From Lachnospiraceae bacterium (GTDB lineage Bacteria; Bacillota; Clostridia; Lachnospirales; Lachnospiraceae): DNA of 58,477 bases. A program made the translations under genes and the position numbers. The notes beneath the pieces were generated by a model, which was not told the DNA's origin, made no database searches, and saw only the letters and a list, made by a program, of their open reading frames with translations. Shown one piece after another: positions 33,601 to 41,132 of this stretch; the stretch's first letter is position 1, and the number at the start of each line of letters is the position of its first letter. The stretch lies in assembly GCA_009774175.1 (NCBI GenBank), contig VSNG01000003.1, positions 146,378 through 204,854 of the forward strand. Direction: 5' to 3'.

Positions 33601-34637
33601 CGTCTACCGTAATGGCAGAAATTGGCGGATATCTTATTGAAGGACTGAAAAGCGGCATACTTGGCGGTTGGGATTCGCTGAAGGAAACAGTCGGAACAAT
33701 TGCGACCGGCATTACGGAAAAGTTTAAGTCAATCCTTGGAATACATAGTCCGTCCACCGTCATGGACGAGAACGGTGTTTACATCATGGAGGGGCTTGAA
33801 AACGGGATAGGTGGGAGCGTTTACGGGATAACAGAAATTTTCAGTCATTTAAGCCAGTCCATAGTAAACATCATGACATCCTTAAACCAGACAATCGGTG
33901 GACTTTCCGCAGAAATGGGGCGGACAATGTCGGAACAGTGGAAGCAGATGTCTGCAACCGTACAGGGCACTCTTAAAGAGACTTATGAAATGTCCTCATC
34001 CGTAATGAAAAGTATGGGAGAGACGTTAGCATCCGTTATGGGAAAGGCAAGCCAGACGTGGGGAAGCGGGTGGAGGCAGATGGGCGAGATCACGGCTGAT
34101 ATCTGCAGAAATATCGAGAGTACCGTATCAGGCATGGTTTCCAGTGTCCGTGGTATGCTGTCAGAAATATCACAGACTATTGAGTCGACGAAAGTAGCGG
34201 CGGCTTCTGTAAGCGTGGGTAGTTCTGGCCAGAGCTATTCCGCCATGCCGCGTGCCGTGAGCCTTGCACGGGCCATCCAGACGCCTTCCGCGCCTTATGT
34301 CCATCCTGCTTTTGCGAAGCTGTCAAACATCGAGATACCAAAGCTGGCGACGGGCGCCGTTCTTCCGGCAAACAGGGAGTTCCTTGCGCTGGTGGGCGAC
34401 CAGAAACACGGGACGAATGTGGAGGCGCCGCTTGACACGATCAGACAGGCAAGCGAAGAAGCGGTTCTGAATGTCCTGTCAAAGCTCGGGATAACCGGCG
34501 GCTTGGGGAATAACAGCCAGACCATGGTTGCCAAGCTGTATCTGGACGGGCATCAAGTGACAGAAGCTGTGATTAAAGACGGAATGGTGCAGCAGATGGC
34601 GACGGGGAACAATCCGTTTTTATTGGGAACCATATGA
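30645..34637 (+). CDS. phage tail tape measure protein
   Basis: 1330 aa, uninterrupted. The N-terminal 230 residues carry the TP901-type core ('ITQDEAYTKLKSVFTGETETLKDLG', 'TQDSWANQTRILKLQIESLKATIGQGL'). A long helical middle follows with a hydrophobic segment near 700-770 rich in Ala/Thr. Two 'LGIHSPSTVM'-like repeats lie about 60 residues apart near 980-1045, and a conserved C-terminal 'LALVGDQKHGTNVEAPLDTI'. It would set tail length. ATG 30645 (GGTGAT upstream) is chosen over 30570. It is the last gene of the element; only 285 bp separate it from attR. Confidence 0.9.
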   Translation: MAQYDGSIRINTAIETKGLKRDIAALKGKMKELGSGIGQGMAGVAGKITAVENSIKKLASGMRREVSGMKSSVDGLSGSFKRLGATIASAFAVRKIAGIAGTMTELGSDLEEVQNVVDVTFTTMSDKINEFAVNAAKSAGLSETMAKRYAGTFGAMSKSFGFTEDAAYQMSTALTQLSGDVASFYNITQDEAYTKLKSVFTGETETLKDLGVVMTENALNSYAMAKGIGKTVSKMTEQQKVALRYQFVLEKLSGAFGDFIRTQDSWANQTRILKLQIESLKATIGQGLINVFSPLLKMINTLLEKLRTVANAFKSFTESFAGKKTGNADADYKKYADSAGNLAGSLEDVSESAQDAEKSLKGYLSPLDEINKYETGKGDGLLSGFEDIDFGELGDINMDVTITPDLDESALSKKIAAMAKKVKSVLERLFRPLKEAWDREGKSVMDSWKRALDEVWKLVKDIGRDFLDVWNQEQTIKILQNILGIFSNIGRTVENLAHNFRKAWNENDRGKKILENIRDITGKIVENIKAASDKTVEWAEKLDFGPLLESFEKYTKSLIPLADALSGVLSDFYTKVLLPLGTWTIEKGLPELLDVLTKFNEKVDWESLRKNLAEFWDHLEPFAETVGEGLILFIERVSDALADFLNSQEFKDFLVTVENWMDSVTPEDVADALELTAKSLIALKLALLGYSAVKGITGIFSTIKSFLAIFGIGGSAATAAATMDTVSTAATGLSTAMTGLAATAAVVGSYKLLTGHLEELFGAFGRSADQGKRLEERYEGLDGAARFAKDGVDTLKNGIEGYGFAADNCVGTGVALEKAMEDIGNGAILTDEHMAQLQSRFSLTDEDMEMLRQHMLDCNPLLREIADNLGFEDASPETLQDIAEGFSMIANGVEPLPDDLAGMTTEAGNFIQAVMDGSNPMDVYGEKLANIGAISDNTSESLNKTGRSISEGVTKGMEEADVETASQGLFGRIVGKIKELFGIHSPSTVMAEIGGYLIEGLKSGILGGWDSLKETVGTIATGITEKFKSILGIHSPSTVMDENGVYIMEGLENGIGGSVYGITEIFSHLSQSIVNIMTSLNQTIGGLSAEMGRTMSEQWKQMSATVQGTLKETYEMSSSVMKSMGETLASVMGKASQTWGSGWRQMGEITADICRNIESTVSGMVSSVRGMLSEISQTIESTKVAAASVSVGSSGQSYSAMPRAVSLARAIQTPSAPYVHPAFAKLSNIEIPKLATGAVLPANREFLALVGDQKHGTNVEAPLDTIRQASEEAVLNVLSKLGITGGLGNNSQTMVAKLYLDGHQVTEAVIKDGMVQQMATGNNPFLLGTI

Positions 34638-34922
34638 GGCTTTATCGGAGAAAATCCATTGCTGTAATCCTTAATAAATGGTATGATTGCTTTAATAAAA
34701 GTAAAGATTCCATGATGTGTATTTGGTATATTTACGACAAGAGTTTATGGGAAAATCCGATAAAATGAGTGACTGATTCGTGTTGCATTTCATGTTGCAT
34801 AGTCATATGTAATAGTATATTTCTCGGTGCATTTCGGTAGTTTAATCTACTAGGATATATTTGCGACATCAGTGTTTATGCGGCTTCAAGGGAATACGCC
34901 ATTTTCAATATGTTCTTTGTTC
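34638..34922. other. AT-rich right end of the element, no gene
   Basis: No ORF of note. TGTTGCAT occurs twice (near 34781 and 34793) and again at the left end just inside attL (about 17801). These may be integrase arm sites (inference from repetition and position). Confidence 0.4.
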
Positions 34923-34985
34923 GGGTTCAAGTCCCCCTCTCGCTATTTAATAACACCGCAGAAATGCGGTGTTTTATTTTTCTGT
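34923..34985. repeat. attR
   Basis: GGGTTCAAGTCCCCCTCTCG and onward: the 3' fragment of tRNA-Met plus its terminator hairpin, matching attL in the first 54 nt and 62 of 63 overall. It marks the right limit of the element. Confidence 0.92.
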
Positions 34986-35028
34986 ATTGAAATTTGTGTC
35001 GCATGATCTTGGAAGTGCAAAGAATTGA

Positions 35029-35133
35029 CTGCTGAGCCAGAAGGATTTTGAAGCGCCTCAAATAGACTATGACAAGTGTATCGGCTGTGGCAAATGTTCA
35101 AAGCTTTGCCCGAAAAAGGCATTGGTGCTGTAA
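35029..35133 (+). pseudogene. C-terminal remnant of a 4Fe-4S ferredoxin-domain protein
   Basis: The open frame after a TGA reads LLSQKDFEAPQIDYDK then the cluster motif 'CIGCGKCSKLCPKKA' and stops at 35133. There is no start or ribosome site. The upstream body of the gene is absent, apparently lost at or near the attachment site. Confidence 0.7.
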
Positions 35134-35166
35134 AAGGCGTGACATTGCAATGTTAATTTGCGTTGC

Positions 35167-35195
35167 TTGCCGCAACGGGGGTTCCTCCGTATAAT
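35167..35195 (+). promoter_or_regulatory. promoter of the XRE-2TM gene
   Basis: TTGCCG (35167-35172), 17-nt spacer, TATAAT (35190-35195), 33 nt before the start. CGTTGC/GCAACG (35161-35177) forms a dyad over the -35, possibly autoregulatory. Confidence 0.65.
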
Positions 35196-35227
35196 GACGT
35201 TGAGACGATGAAAGGAGGGCATTCCTG

Positions 35228-35737
35228 ATGCTAAACGAAAACATCAAAGCAATCAGAAAATCCAAAGGACTGTCGCAGGAGGAGCTTGCAATCAGGTTGA
35301 ATGTGGTGAGACAAACAATCTCTAAATGGGAACAGGGTTTGTCAGTTCCGGATGCGGATATGCTGATTTCCATATCAGAGGTATTTGAAACATCCGTAAG
35401 CACACTGCTGGGAGAAAACGTTGCTGAAACGAAGGCTGATGACCTGAGAGTGATATCCGAGAAACTTGAGGTTATAAACATACAGCTTGCGTATGGGAAA
35501 GCAGCGAGACAAAGGGCGGTCCATTGGCTTTTTATCTCGTTGTGTGCGGTTATAGTGGCTGTTTTTACAGTCCTGATAGTGTTAAACAGTCCTTATTTGA
35601 GCTGGGATTATAGTGATGCTGAAACGGCAGTTGCCGGAGCAATGCTTCACGCATTTGAGTGGCTGTTTGTTCGGACGGCGCCGTTTGCCCTGATGGGAGC
35701 GGTTATCGGCGCTTGCTTAACTCGGAAGAAAGTGTGA
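35228..35737 (+). CDS. XRE regulator with C-terminal membrane helices
   Basis: 169 aa. HTH_3 domain (5-60: 'GLSQEELAIRLNVVRQTISKWEQGLSVPD'), a linker, then two hydrophobic helices at about 100-120 and 140-163. This membrane-tethered XRE type is common in clostridia and often pairs with a small membrane or transporter gene; none is intact here. AAAGGAGGG ribosome site. Confidence 0.8.
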   Translation: MLNENIKAIRKSKGLSQEELAIRLNVVRQTISKWEQGLSVPDADMLISISEVFETSVSTLLGENVAETKADDLRVISEKLEVINIQLAYGKAARQRAVHWLFISLCAVIVAVFTVLIVLNSPYLSWDYSDAETAVAGAMLHAFEWLFVRTAPFALMGAVIGACLTRKKV

Positions 35738-35863
35738 AACCATCTGACTTTTCGGGGAACGGTTCTTATTTATTTTATAAATTCCCCTTTCCTGGGAAGC
35801 AGGGGAATGAAAAGTAAAAACGGCAGATAAGGGTTCAGAGGAGAAAATATTGGTAAATAACTG

Positions 35864-36441
35864 ATGCAGAAAATTATCATGGATGCAATAGAAATCGGTT
35901 ATTCCCATATGCTGTTGGATACGCTTCCTTGTGTAAAGCCTGATGATAACAGCAGAGCGGTATCTGAAATGGAAAACAATGCCGTGGGGCAGGAGCAGGA
36001 GGAACAGTTACAGAATAAGATTTTTTACCTGACGAAAGCCCCGAACTTTACCCTCAAGGAGGTTTTCAGGAAAGAGTATACTGTCAACGATAATCCGGAG
36101 TCTCGGGAAGCGTCTCCGATCTGTGATTTACACCAGCTTATGGGAGATCTCCATTCGTTTTTGCCGGGAATATCGCTGCTTTTTATATTGAAGACGACGG
36201 GAAAGAAATCATGGACCGGGTGAATCTGAATACCGGGGAAGTGATGACCTTTGAGGCGCCGGATGCGATATACTCGGGCGGATATCCTTGTTGTGTCGTT
36301 GCTTTTTTGGATGAAGACAGTTTGCTGTATGTAAATTATCATAAGGAAGAGGGGAAGAACAAAAATGTGTTTGAGATATATCATCCGTCTTCCGGGGAGC
36401 GGCAGGATCTGGAAGTGGAAGGGAAAAGGGAGTGGGGCTGA
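35864..36441 (+). pseudogene. GNAT and beta-propeller gene remnants
   Basis: From 35864, 'IIMDAIEIGYSHMLLDTLP' is the end of a GNAT acetyltransferase. The same frame then runs into 'IFYLTKAPNFTLKEVF' and 'FLPGISLLFI'. After a frame change near 36185 it continues 'YIEDDGKEIMDRVNLNTGEV' and 'SLLYVNYHKEEGKNKNVFEIYHPSSGE', repeats like those of exported propeller proteins. No single intact product exists; at least two decayed genes are joined. Confidence 0.6.
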
Positions 36442-36517
36442 GTGTGCTTGATATTGACGGACATATGGCTTGGCCGGTCAGATATCTAAAATGGGAAAAC
36501 TAAAAAGGAGTATTGGC

Positions 36518-37552
36518 ATGATTAATAAACTGCATGTTGAAATGATAAAGTTATACAGCAAGGATGTAAAAAGGATACAGCATTTCTGCAAGGTTCACAG
36601 CTATGCAAAGCTGATTGGCGAAATGGAGCAGGTGGACGCGGACACTCTGTTTATTCTGGAAGCGGCGGCGCTGACCCATGATATAGGCATTCATATCTGC
36701 GAGGAAAAATACGGCGAATGCAATGGAAAACTACAGGAAAAGGAGGGTCCTGCCATTGCGAAGGAGCTTTTGGAGAGGCTGCATTTTGAGGAGCGTGTGT
36801 CTAAGCGGGTACAGTACCTGATTGCCCATCATCATACATATGACGCCATAGACGGTAATGATTATCAGATACTGGTGGAGGCGGATTTTCTCGTCAATTT
36901 ATATGAGGACGGCCTGTCAGGTGAGGCGGCTGCCAATGCGTATGAGAAAATTTTCAGAACCAATTCGGGGAGGCGCATATGCAGGGAAATGTTTGATTTT
37001 CCTTTGGAATCAATGCAGAACTGCCGCAGAGTAACTGGCGGTATGGAAGTAACATTAAGCAGGGCGCAGGTCGAGGATGCCAGGGAAATACACGCCATGC
37101 AGGTGGAATCGTTCAAGGAACTGTTAGAGAAATATCAGGATTTTGATACCAGTCCTGCAAGCGAAAGCTGGGATAAAGTGGAGGAGCGCCTGAAACAGGA
37201 TTTTACTTATTACTATTTTGTCTGTGCCGGACAGCAGAAGGTTGGAGCTGTCCGCGTTATCGACAAAAAAGAAGCCGGAAAAAACAAGAGAATTTCACCG
37301 TTATTTATATTGCCGGAATTTCAGGGAAAAGGCATTGCGCAGAAAGCGATTCGATTATGCGAAGAAATGCATGGAAACGAAAACTGGGAACTGGACACCA
37401 TTTTGCAGGAGCAGGGGAATTGCCATTTGTACGAGAAAATGGGGTATCGGCAGACTGGCAGGATGGAAGCCGTTAACGAAAGGATGACATTGGTATTTTA
37501 TAAAAAAAATATTCATTCACGGTACGGGACACAGGGCGGAGAGCTGGAATGA
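36518..37552 (+). CDS. HD-domain / GNAT acetyltransferase fusion protein
   Basis: 344 aa. N-terminal HD domain: 'RIQHFCKVHSYAKLIGE' (metal His), 'ALTHDIGIHI' (HD pair) and 'LIAHHHTYDAI' (about 100-110). From about residue 172, 'EVTLSRAQVEDAREIHAMQVESF' begins a GNAT domain with 'LFILPEFQGKGIAQKAI' as acetyl-CoA loop and 'LYEKMGYRQTG' at the end. ATG 36518 follows AAGGAG; the 5' extension to 36470 has no site. The last residues may be foreign, since the stop is read from the 5' part of the next, decayed gene. Confidence 0.8.
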   Translation: MINKLHVEMIKLYSKDVKRIQHFCKVHSYAKLIGEMEQVDADTLFILEAAALTHDIGIHICEEKYGECNGKLQEKEGPAIAKELLERLHFEERVSKRVQYLIAHHHTYDAIDGNDYQILVEADFLVNLYEDGLSGEAAANAYEKIFRTNSGRRICREMFDFPLESMQNCRRVTGGMEVTLSRAQVEDAREIHAMQVESFKELLEKYQDFDTSPASESWDKVEERLKQDFTYYYFVCAGQQKVGAVRVIDKKEAGKNKRISPLFILPEFQGKGIAQKAIRLCEEMHGNENWELDTILQEQGNCHLYEKMGYRQTGRMEAVNERMTLVFYKKNIHSRYGTQGGELE

Positions 37553-38160
37553 GACGATTGCCCGTATGGAGCAGAATCAGGATATTCTTTGTCCCGACCT
37601 GCCGTCTCTTCTCGAAGGAAAAGAAGCGACATGGACTAACCTATACGATTCCTTTGTCAGATACTGCGAAGGGATCGACGGGCGGATTGAACTGTGCGGT
37701 CTTTCTCTGGGAGGCATAGTAGCGTTACAGTATGCGCTGGATTTCCCGGACAGGACAGAGTCGCTGGTATTGATCGGAACGCCCCATAAAATGTCAAAAG
37801 TAATGCTTGGCATTCAAAATGTCATTTTCGGCTTTTCCTGCAATCTCTTTTCGAGAATATGACGTTTGATAAAAAGGATACTTTTATGCTGGTCAATTCC
37901 ATGAAAGATTTGGATTTCAGGAACCGGGTGCAAAGCGTGAAATGCCCTGCGCTGATTATTTGCGGGAAAAGGACGGCGCGAATTTGAAATCGACGCGCTA
38001 TTTCCAGGAAAATATGGAAAAGGCAAAAATGGAAATTCTGAAAAATACCGGCCATATCGTAAATGAGGAAAATCCCGGCAAAAAAGCAGACTGGCAAAGC
38101 TTTGCCAATCTGCTGATAAAAACAAAAAACTTATATGCCTGTTCTGCCAAATCCATATGA
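37500..38160 (+). pseudogene. alpha/beta hydrolase, multiply frameshifted
   Basis: The first frame begins with ATA in place of a start and reads 'KKIFIHGTGHRAESWNETIARM', 'ELCGLSLGGIVALQYALDFPDR' (nucleophile elbow GLSLGG) and stops at 37862. A second frame (37860-37989) holds 'FRNRVQSVKCPALIICGK', and a third (about 37970-38160) 'ILKNTGHIVNEENP', the His-bearing end. Two frameshifts and no ATG indicate a dead gene. It overlaps the 3' end of the HD-GNAT gene. Confidence 0.8.
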
Positions 38161-38167
38161 CCGGGAA

Positions 38168-38767
38168 TTACCCCTTCGCGGCCTCCATCAGGAGCCTGAC
38201 GCTCAGGTCGATCCCCAGCCTTCCGGCGTTTAAATACATTTCATAGTGCTTCGGATCGTCCCAATCCTGACCGGTAATGGAATTATAAAAATTCCGCCTT
38301 CTTTTATCGTTCTTCTTCAGGGCGCTTTCCGCATCCGCCTTTTGGATGCCTTCCCGTTCGATGGCCCGTTGCAGTCTCTTTTCATGGTCCGCATAGATAA
38401 ATACCTGCAGGCTGTTTTCGTGTTTTCTCAGAATATACCCGGAGGCTCTTCCTACAATCACGCAATTGCCTTCTTCGGCGGCTTTTTCAATAATGTTTTT
38501 CTCTTCCAGAAAAAGCTTATCCGCCAGAGGCAGATCTTTATTTCCCGCTAACCCGCCGAGAGGCGTTTTGGAGAGGTTCATCAGGATATTGCCCGAACTG
38601 CTTTCCTCAAGGGCTTCAATCTTAAAAAACGGTATATCAAGCTTTTGTGCTGCTTCCAACAGGATGTTCCGGTCATACAGTTTATATCCCATCGCATCCG
38701 CCAGCTTTTTTCCGATCTCGTGTCCCCCGCTGGCATAACGTCGTTCGATTGTGATGATGTTATACAT
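38168..38767 (-). CDS. cytidylate kinase-like family protein
   Basis: 199 aa. 'IITIERRYASGGHEIGKKLADAMGYKLYDRNIL' is the P-loop-like start of the cytidylate kinase-2 family (PF13189). 'CVIVGRASGYILR' and 'RLQRAIEREGI' follow in the usual order. Substrate unproven; such proteins are frequent in Lachnospiraceae as second copies beside true Cmk. The ATG is preceded by AAGGGGGAC. Divergent from the NAD-salvage operon. Confidence 0.85.
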   Translation of the reverse strand: MYNIITIERRYASGGHEIGKKLADAMGYKLYDRNILLEAAQKLDIPFFKIEALEESSSGNILMNLSKTPLGGLAGNKDLPLADKLFLEEKNIIEKAAEEGNCVIVGRASGYILRKHENSLQVFIYADHEKRLQRAIEREGIQKADAESALKKNDKRRRNFYNSITGQDWDDPKHYEMYLNAGRLGIDLSVRLLMEAAKG

Positions 38768-38969
38768 AATACGTCCCCCTTTCTGTATTCTTCTGTCTTC
38801 CTATTATATTTATTATAAACAATCTGCCGGCATATCTCAATTTTTTTGTGAGAATTTCCAACAGATTTTTCAGCTTTTTCAGACAAAGTGTGGTATTATG
38901 AGTATAGTTTGTGAAAATTTCATGTGTTTTGCGGCGGATAACATTTCAGGAAGGCAGGAGGAATGGCAG

Positions 38970-39518
38970 ATGGCGGAACCTTATTTGGTGGTAGTTGACA
39001 TGCAGAATGATTTTGTGGACGGCTCTCTGGGCACAAAGGAGGCCCAGGGGATAGTCTCCAAAACGGTGGAGAAGGCGTCGGGGTTTCCGGGGAAGGTTCT
39101 TTTTACACAGGACACCCACGGGGCGGACTATCTGAATACGCAGGAAGGGAAAATGCTGCCGGTGGAGCATTGTATAAAGGAGAGCGAGGGCTGGCGGATT
39201 ATTCCGCAGTTAAAAGCGGTTTGGGAGAACGGGAAGTGTCCTGTCTTTGAGAAGGATACGTTCGGGAGTGTGGAGCTGGCCCGGTTTTTGCAGCGAAAAT
39301 ACCAGGAAAATGAAGTGGAGTCCGTAGAACTTGTGGGCCTTTGCACGGATATCTGCGTTATCAGCAACGCGCTTTTGCTAAAGGCTTACATGCCGCAGCT
39401 TCCCGTGTTTGTGGACGCTTCCTGTTGCGCCGGGGTATCGCCCGAAAAACATGAGGCGGCGCTTGCGACGATGGAAAGCTGTCAGATTATCCTGAAAAAC
39501 CGGGAGGAAAAGCAATGA
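38970..39518 (+). CDS. pncA: nicotinamidase-type isochorismatase-family hydrolase
   Basis: 182 aa. Catalytic elements: Asp in 'VVVDMQNDF' (about residue 9), a Lys in the 'EHCIKESEGW' segment, and Cys in 'VGLCTDICV' (about 131). It converts nicotinamide to nicotinate. ATG 38970 has AGGAGG 8 nt upstream; the frame is open to 38751 but has no other site. The stop overlaps the next gene's start (ATGA), and that gene uses the product, which supports the call. Confidence 0.85.
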   Translation: MAEPYLVVVDMQNDFVDGSLGTKEAQGIVSKTVEKASGFPGKVLFTQDTHGADYLNTQEGKMLPVEHCIKESEGWRIIPQLKAVWENGKCPVFEKDTFGSVELARFLQRKYQENEVESVELVGLCTDICVISNALLLKAYMPQLPVFVDASCCAGVSPEKHEAALATMESCQIILKNREEKQ

Positions 39519-40969
39519 CGCAATTTGACAAAAGAAATATCAGCATGATGATGGATCTGTATGAGCTGACGATGGCAAACGGCTACTTTGCCAATGAGAA
39601 GGAGCCGCGAAAAGTTGTGTTCGACGTGTTTTACCGAAAGAATCCCGAGGACGGCGGCTACGCAATCTTTGCGGGGCTGGAGCAGGTTATTGCCTATGTG
39701 GAAAATCTGCATTTTGACAGGGAGGATATCGATTATTTTCGTTCCCTGAACCAGTTTTCGGAAGAATTTCTGGAATATCTCAAAGATTTCCGCTTCACCG
39801 GGGATATTTATGCGTTTCCTGAGGGGACGATCATGTATCCCAACGAGCCGGTTATTACGGTGCTGGCGCCGTTAATTGACGCACAGTTAGTGGAAACGGC
39901 CATTCTTGCGCAGATCAACCACCAGTCGCTGATCGCCACAAAAGCCAGCCGGATCGTGCGGGCGGCGCAGGGCAGGGCGGTTTCTGATTTTGGAGCGAGG
40001 CGGGCCCACAATATGGACGCTGCCGTTTACGGCGCAAGGGCGGCTTATATCGGCGGGGCTTCAGGCACGGCCACCGTTATGGCGGGACAGGAATTTGGGA
40101 TACCGGTCAACGGCACAATGGCCCACAGCTGGGTGATGTACTATAAGGACGAATACGAAGCGTTCAGGCGGTACGCGGAGGTCTACCCTGACAATGTGAT
40201 GCTTCTGGTGGATACCTATGATGTGATTCACTCAGGCGTGCCGAATGCAATCCGCATTGCAAAGGAAGTGCTGGAGCCCGCAGGCAGGCGGCTTAAAGGA
40301 GTCCGTCTGGATTCAGGGGATCTGGCCTATCTGTCAAAGAAGGTGCGGAAAATGCTGGACGACGCGGGGCTTGCAGATTGCAAAATTGTGGTTTCCAACA
40401 GTCTTGATGAATACACGATTACCTCCATACTGAATCAGGGAGGGCGGATTGACAGCTTCGGCGTGGGGGAACGGCTGATTACAGCCAAGAGCGATCCCGT
40501 GTTTGGGGCGGTTTATAAAATTGCGGCGGTGGAAGAAAACGAATCCTTTGTTCCCAGAATTAAGGTGTCGGAGACGGTGGAAAAAATTACCAATCCGGGT
40601 CTGAAACAGGTATATCGGATCTACTGCGAGGGCGGGCAGGCTGTGGCGGATCTGATTGCGGATGCAAAAGAAGCCGTGGACGTGAGCAGCCCTTACCGCT
40701 ACGTTGATCCGGAGAAGCCGTGGAGAAACCGTTATTTTGAAAACTGTACGGCAAAAAAGCTGCAGATTCCTGTGGTAATAAATGGAAAACGAGTGGTAAA
40801 AAAACAGAGTGTCGGAGAGATTCAGGAATATGTGAAGCGGCAGCTGGAAACAGAAATATGGCCGGAAGAACAGCGGTTTGAGAATCCTCATAAGCATTAT
40901 CTGGATATGAGCCCGTCTTATTATGAGATGAAAATGAATCTGTTAGATGAAATAAACAGACATTACTGA
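39515..40969 (+). CDS. pncB: nicotinate phosphoribosyltransferase
   Basis: 484 aa. Joins nicotinate and PRPP to give NaMN in NAD salvage. Visible: 'LYELTMANGYF' N terminus, 'DFGARRAHNMDAA' (active-site region with conserved His), 'TMAHSWVMYY', 'GVRLDSGDLAYLSK' and 'GVGERLITA'. Translationally coupled to the nicotinamidase gene. Full length for the Firmicutes type. Confidence 0.93.
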   Translation: MTQFDKRNISMMMDLYELTMANGYFANEKEPRKVVFDVFYRKNPEDGGYAIFAGLEQVIAYVENLHFDREDIDYFRSLNQFSEEFLEYLKDFRFTGDIYAFPEGTIMYPNEPVITVLAPLIDAQLVETAILAQINHQSLIATKASRIVRAAQGRAVSDFGARRAHNMDAAVYGARAAYIGGASGTATVMAGQEFGIPVNGTMAHSWVMYYKDEYEAFRRYAEVYPDNVMLLVDTYDVIHSGVPNAIRIAKEVLEPAGRRLKGVRLDSGDLAYLSKKVRKMLDDAGLADCKIVVSNSLDEYTITSILNQGGRIDSFGVGERLITAKSDPVFGAVYKIAAVEENESFVPRIKVSETVEKITNPGLKQVYRIYCEGGQAVADLIADAKEAVDVSSPYRYVDPEKPWRNRYFENCTAKKLQIPVVINGKRVVKKQSVGEIQEYVKRQLETEIWPEEQRFENPHKHYLDMSPSYYEMKMNLLDEINRHY

Positions 40970-40996
40970 TTTTATAATCTGAGGCGTAGAAACTCA

Positions 40997-41025
40997 TTGA
41001 AATACCTGCACGCCTATGATACAAT
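40997..41025 (+). promoter_or_regulatory. chemoreceptor gene promoter
   Basis: TTGAAA (40997-41002), 17-nt spacer, TACAAT (41020-41025). The predicted start near 41032 places the structured leader at the very 5' end of the RNA. Confidence 0.75.
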
Positions 41026-41036
41026 TCTAATAATGA

Positions 41037-41099
41037 CCGGCTTTACCTGATGGCAGGATAACCGTACTTATGGCTATGTTACCATAAGAGGTAGGTCGG
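41037..41099 (+). ncRNA. structured leader RNA of the chemoreceptor gene
   Basis: P1: CCGGCTTTACCT (41037-41048) with AGGTAGGTCGG (41089-41099), 11 pairs and one bulge. P2: CTTATGG-CTATGTTA-CCATAAG (41067-41088), stacked directly on P1. The 18-nt joining strand 41049-41066 contains TAAC (41059-41062), which can pair with GTTA (41078-41081) in the P2 loop, giving a pseudoknot. A short spacer and GGGAGGA ribosome site follow. I do not recognise it as a known riboswitch class. No T-run terminator is seen, so any control would be on translation or stability. Confidence 0.5.
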
Positions 41100-41132
41100 A
41101 TTTTAATATCCGTAAACATAAGGGAGGACAAA

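Larger units (their letters stand above)
17738..34985. mobile_element. integrated phage-like element, 17.25 kb, in tRNA-Met
   Basis: Bounded by direct repeats 17738-17800 and 34923-34985. The first 54 nt are identical, then one mismatch, then 8 more identical. The integrase lies at the left end facing outward. A leftward block (integrase, DUF3800, HTH, toxin, repressor) and a rightward block (Cro-like gene, replication helicase, micro-genes, terminase, tail genes) follow temperate phage order. Recognised virion genes are limited to terminase, a probable tail chaperone and the tape measure. I recognise no portal, capsid, tail tube, baseplate or lysis gene. A cryptic prophage or a satellite-like element are both possible. 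Confidence 0.9.

Noticed and set aside
41037..41099. Cyclic-di-GMP riboswitch in the chemoreceptor leader
   Set aside because: The conserved GEMM elements (GCAAA-type receptor and GGGACGCAAAGC-like strand) are absent.
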